Origin: Methylobacterium adhaesivum
GTDB taxonomy: Bacteria; Pseudomonadota; Alphaproteobacteria; Rhizobiales; Beijerinckiaceae
Reading direction: 5' to 3'
DNA: 40,208 nucleotides
Assembly: GCF_022179065.1 (NCBI RefSeq)
Contig: NZ_BPQD01000022.1
Location: forward strand, 1 to 40,208
Part shown: one piece after another, positions 38,625-40,208 of the stretch
Position numbering within the stretch: position 1 is the first letter of the stretch
How the letters are laid out: each line of letters opens with the position of its first letter
Program-made: the position numbers and the translations under genes
Notes under the pieces: generated by a model
Database searches by the model: none
What the model was told of the DNA's origin: nothing
The model's input: the letters and a program-made list of their open reading frames with translations, nothing else

Positions 38625-39854
38625 TCAGGGCGTCTCGTGCTGGGGGAGCTGGCTCGCCTTGGGACGCCGGGTGCGGAACTGGCCGCGTGCGACGGCAACG
38701 AAGCTCAGGATCGCCACGGTCAGGGTGGTCAGCCACCACATCACCGTCAGACCGACGCCGATGCACGCGATGGTGAAGGCCGCCGCGAAGGCCGCCATGG
38801 CACCGGGAACGAGCACGGGGGTCTCGCGACCGCCCCGCCGGATCGCGGCATGGAGCGCGAAAGCTGCCGCGAAGGCACCCACGATGCCGAGTTCGTACCA
38901 CAGCTCGAACAGAAGGGTGGTGGGCGCGTTGGCGGGCAGGAGATTGACGATCCGCCCGCGCAGGGCGGTTTCGAACCCGTGCCCGGTCACGAGACGCAGG
39001 GGCTCGGTGGTGACGATCTTCTGCCAGACCTTCAGGGACAGGGCACCGGGCGAGACCGGGCCGAACAGGGCCGACGCGACGGGACGCGCGAGGAACGGCA
39101 GCAGGGGGGCCGCCACGAGGAGCAGCGCCGCGCCGAGGCTCGCCACCGTGATGCCCAGAGACGGCCGCAGGGTCGTGAGGGCGAAAGCGGCCGCTCCCAC
39201 GGCGAGGGCGGCAAGCTGGGGAGCGTTCGGCGAGACCACGAGCGCCGCCGCCACGAGCAGCGCGAGGCCGAGGGATTCGAGATCGCGGCCGCGTGACCGC
39301 AGCCACGCCACCGCCGGCCAGACCAGAAGCGCCAGGAGCGTCAGGCCCCGATCGAGCGTGCCGTCGACATCCCCCGAAGGACCGGCGAAGCGATGCTCGA
39401 ACAGGCCGAGGAGGATCGCAACGAGGGCCGCCGCCGCCGTCCCCACGGGCAGAAGATAGAGATTGGCCGAGCGCATCCGCTCCGGCAGGGAGAGGTAGCC
39501 CGCGATGGTGAGGAGGATCGTCGCGATCAGATTGAGCAACCGCTCCGTCGCCAGATCCGGAAACGGCGTCCAGACCAGGGACAGGATCGCCCACAGGATG
39601 AGGAGGAGCCCGGCGAGCCAGGCCGGCCTGCGCAGGAGGCGGAGCGCGGCGGGCCGCCACGGGCCGGACTTTCCGTCGATGGCGCTGGCGAGGACGAGGA
39701 GCACGACGGCGATGGGGGCGAGGATCACCGCCGCGCGGCGGCCCATCTGGGCCGTTGCCGGGACGATGACGAACAGGCCGAGGAATCCGATGCGCCGCAG
39801 GAGCGCGGCGGCATCGAGGGCCGGATCGACGGAGGGATGGGACGCACGCGCCAT
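38625..39854 (-). CDS. O-antigen ligase/polymerase-like membrane protein
   Basis: A 409-residue integral membrane protein with about ten to eleven hydrophobic segments and a periplasmic loop near 265-310 that carries the WaaL-type LVTGHGFETALRGR and LLFELWYELGIVGAF. These are the usual signatures of O-antigen ligase/Wzy-like proteins. It may attach or polymerise surface glycan; which of the two is not distinguishable from sequence. The ATG at 39854 starts the protein; the gene stands alone on its strand, about 30 kb from the glycosyltransferases. Confidence 0.8.
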   Translation of the reverse strand: MARASHPSVDPALDAAALLRRIGFLGLFVIVPATAQMGRRAAVILAPIAVVLLVLASAIDGKSGPWRPAALRLLRRPAWLAGLLLILWAILSLVWTPFPDLATERLLNLIATILLTIAGYLSLPERMRSANLYLLPVGTAAAALVAILLGLFEHRFAGPSGDVDGTLDRGLTLLALLVWPAVAWLRSRGRDLESLGLALLVAAALVVSPNAPQLAALAVGAAAFALTTLRPSLGITVASLGAALLLVAAPLLPFLARPVASALFGPVSPGALSLKVWQKIVTTEPLRLVTGHGFETALRGRIVNLLPANAPTTLLFELWYELGIVGAFAAAFALHAAIRRGGRETPVLVPGAMAAFAAAFTIACIGVGLTVMWWLTTLTVAILSFVAVARGQFRTRRPKASQLPQHETP

Positions 39855-40194
39855 GATTGCGACAGTCAGCCGTGAACCGGCGCCACGAGTTCACCCGCGC
39901 GCTACGCCGCCAGTCGTAGTGCAGCCGCCCCGGTCGGGCTGTAGAGACCGGGCAACACCTGTGCCCCGACGGACACGCATCCGGCGACCGCCGCCGTTCC
40001 TTCGGATTATGGCGGTGGCGAGCCGCCGCCATGGACGGTGGTCCCCTCCCCGCGGTTACGACGCCGAGGAGAGATCGACGGGGGAATCGACGGGTCCGAA
40101 AGGAAGTTCGGGAATGCCGTCGGAGCCTGCTTGACAGCTCAGGCGGCCGAACATACACCGCCGACACCGCAGCGGAGACGAGGCGGGACGCCAC
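39855..40194. other. Intergenic, upstream of tRNA
   Basis: A 340-bp region between the O-antigen-ligase-like gene and the tRNA. Open frames here have no recognised family. It holds a near-perfect hairpin (40009-40033, ATGGCGG/CCGCCAT type) and the tRNA promoter candidate at 40131-40159. Nothing else is visible. Confidence 0.55.
40131..40159 (+). promoter_or_regulatory. Sigma70-like promoter candidate for tRNA-Gly
   Basis: TTGACA (40131-40136), a perfect -35 box, is followed after 17 bp by TACACC (40154-40159), a weak -10. This predicts a start near 40166, 29 nt before the tRNA 5' end. The -35 and the spacing are good; the -10 matches three of six. Confidence 0.5.
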
Positions 40195-40208
40195 GCGGGC
40201 GTAGCTCA
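40195..40208 (+). tRNA. tRNA-Gly 5' end, cut by window edge
   Basis: The last 14 bases GCGGGCGTAGCTCA have the layout of a tRNA start: seven-base acceptor strand, T8, A9, the D-stem GCTC and A14. The acceptor strand GCGGGCG is that of bacterial tRNA-Gly(GCC). Anticodon and 3' half are beyond the window, so identity is inferred. Confidence 0.65.

Overview
The window reads as a stretch of ordinary chromosome from a high-GC alphaproteobacterium of the order Hyphomicrobiales, most likely Methylobacteriaceae (Methylobacterium-like). This rests on the gene set (DUF2244, DUF3016, DUF4164, IalB, an ActR/RegA-ActS/RegB redox pair, intracellular PHB depolymerase), on the order ymdB / 5-FCL / 6S RNA / zapA / DUF4164 / gap-pgk-fba, and on the high-GC third-codon pattern. 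No insertion sequence, phage gene, CRISPR array or integrase is visible. The genus is an inference.

Layout. 0.4-3.2 kb: two small envelope proteins (DUF3016, DUF2244) diverging from endonuclease III, then purC. 3.2-8.7 kb: a minus-strand envelope block (IalB-family protein, an unrecognised secreted protein, two family-2 glycosyltransferases, the last with a disturbed 5' end) and rpmE with a clear terminator. 8.9-11.7 kb: an ABC exporter and a D-cysteine desulfhydrase-type PLP enzyme. 11.75-13.7 kb: a two-gene MotA/MotB-like stator pair with no flagellar genes nearby. 13.9-16.2 kb: ymdB-like phosphodiesterase, 5-formyl-THF cyclo-ligase, a probable 6S RNA gene, zapA and DUF4164. 16.6-22.4 kb: plus-strand gap, a small coiled-coil membrane protein, pgk, class II fba, a ThiE-fold protein with altered motifs and an exported Sel1-repeat protein. 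22.5-23.9 kb: inositol monophosphatase and apt. 24.0-25.3 kb: purQ, purS and a small membrane protein. 25.4-29.0 kb: redox two-component pair and the divergent phaZ. 29.1-31.0 kb: a YgjP-type metalloprotease and small proteins. 31.0-35.5 kb: clpB, a MOSC protein and two small unknowns. 35.7-38.6 kb: a ClpP-like protease, argB, a HAD nucleotidase and a zincin coupled to it. 38.6-40.2 kb: an O-antigen-ligase-like membrane protein and the first 14 nt of a probable tRNA-Gly with its promoter.

Together the genes cover central carbon flow (lower Calvin/gluconeogenic steps), purine synthesis and salvage, arginine synthesis, folate recycling, cell division, proteostasis, redox-responsive control and PHB mobilisation, plus an envelope-polysaccharide component. 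The items I would look at first are the stator pair, the ThiE-like protein in the fba operon, the ClpP-like protein beside argB, the 6S RNA, the reading-frame break at the 5' end of one glycosyltransferase, and the dyad over the clpB promoter candidate. I did not find a convincing new defence or mobile system.
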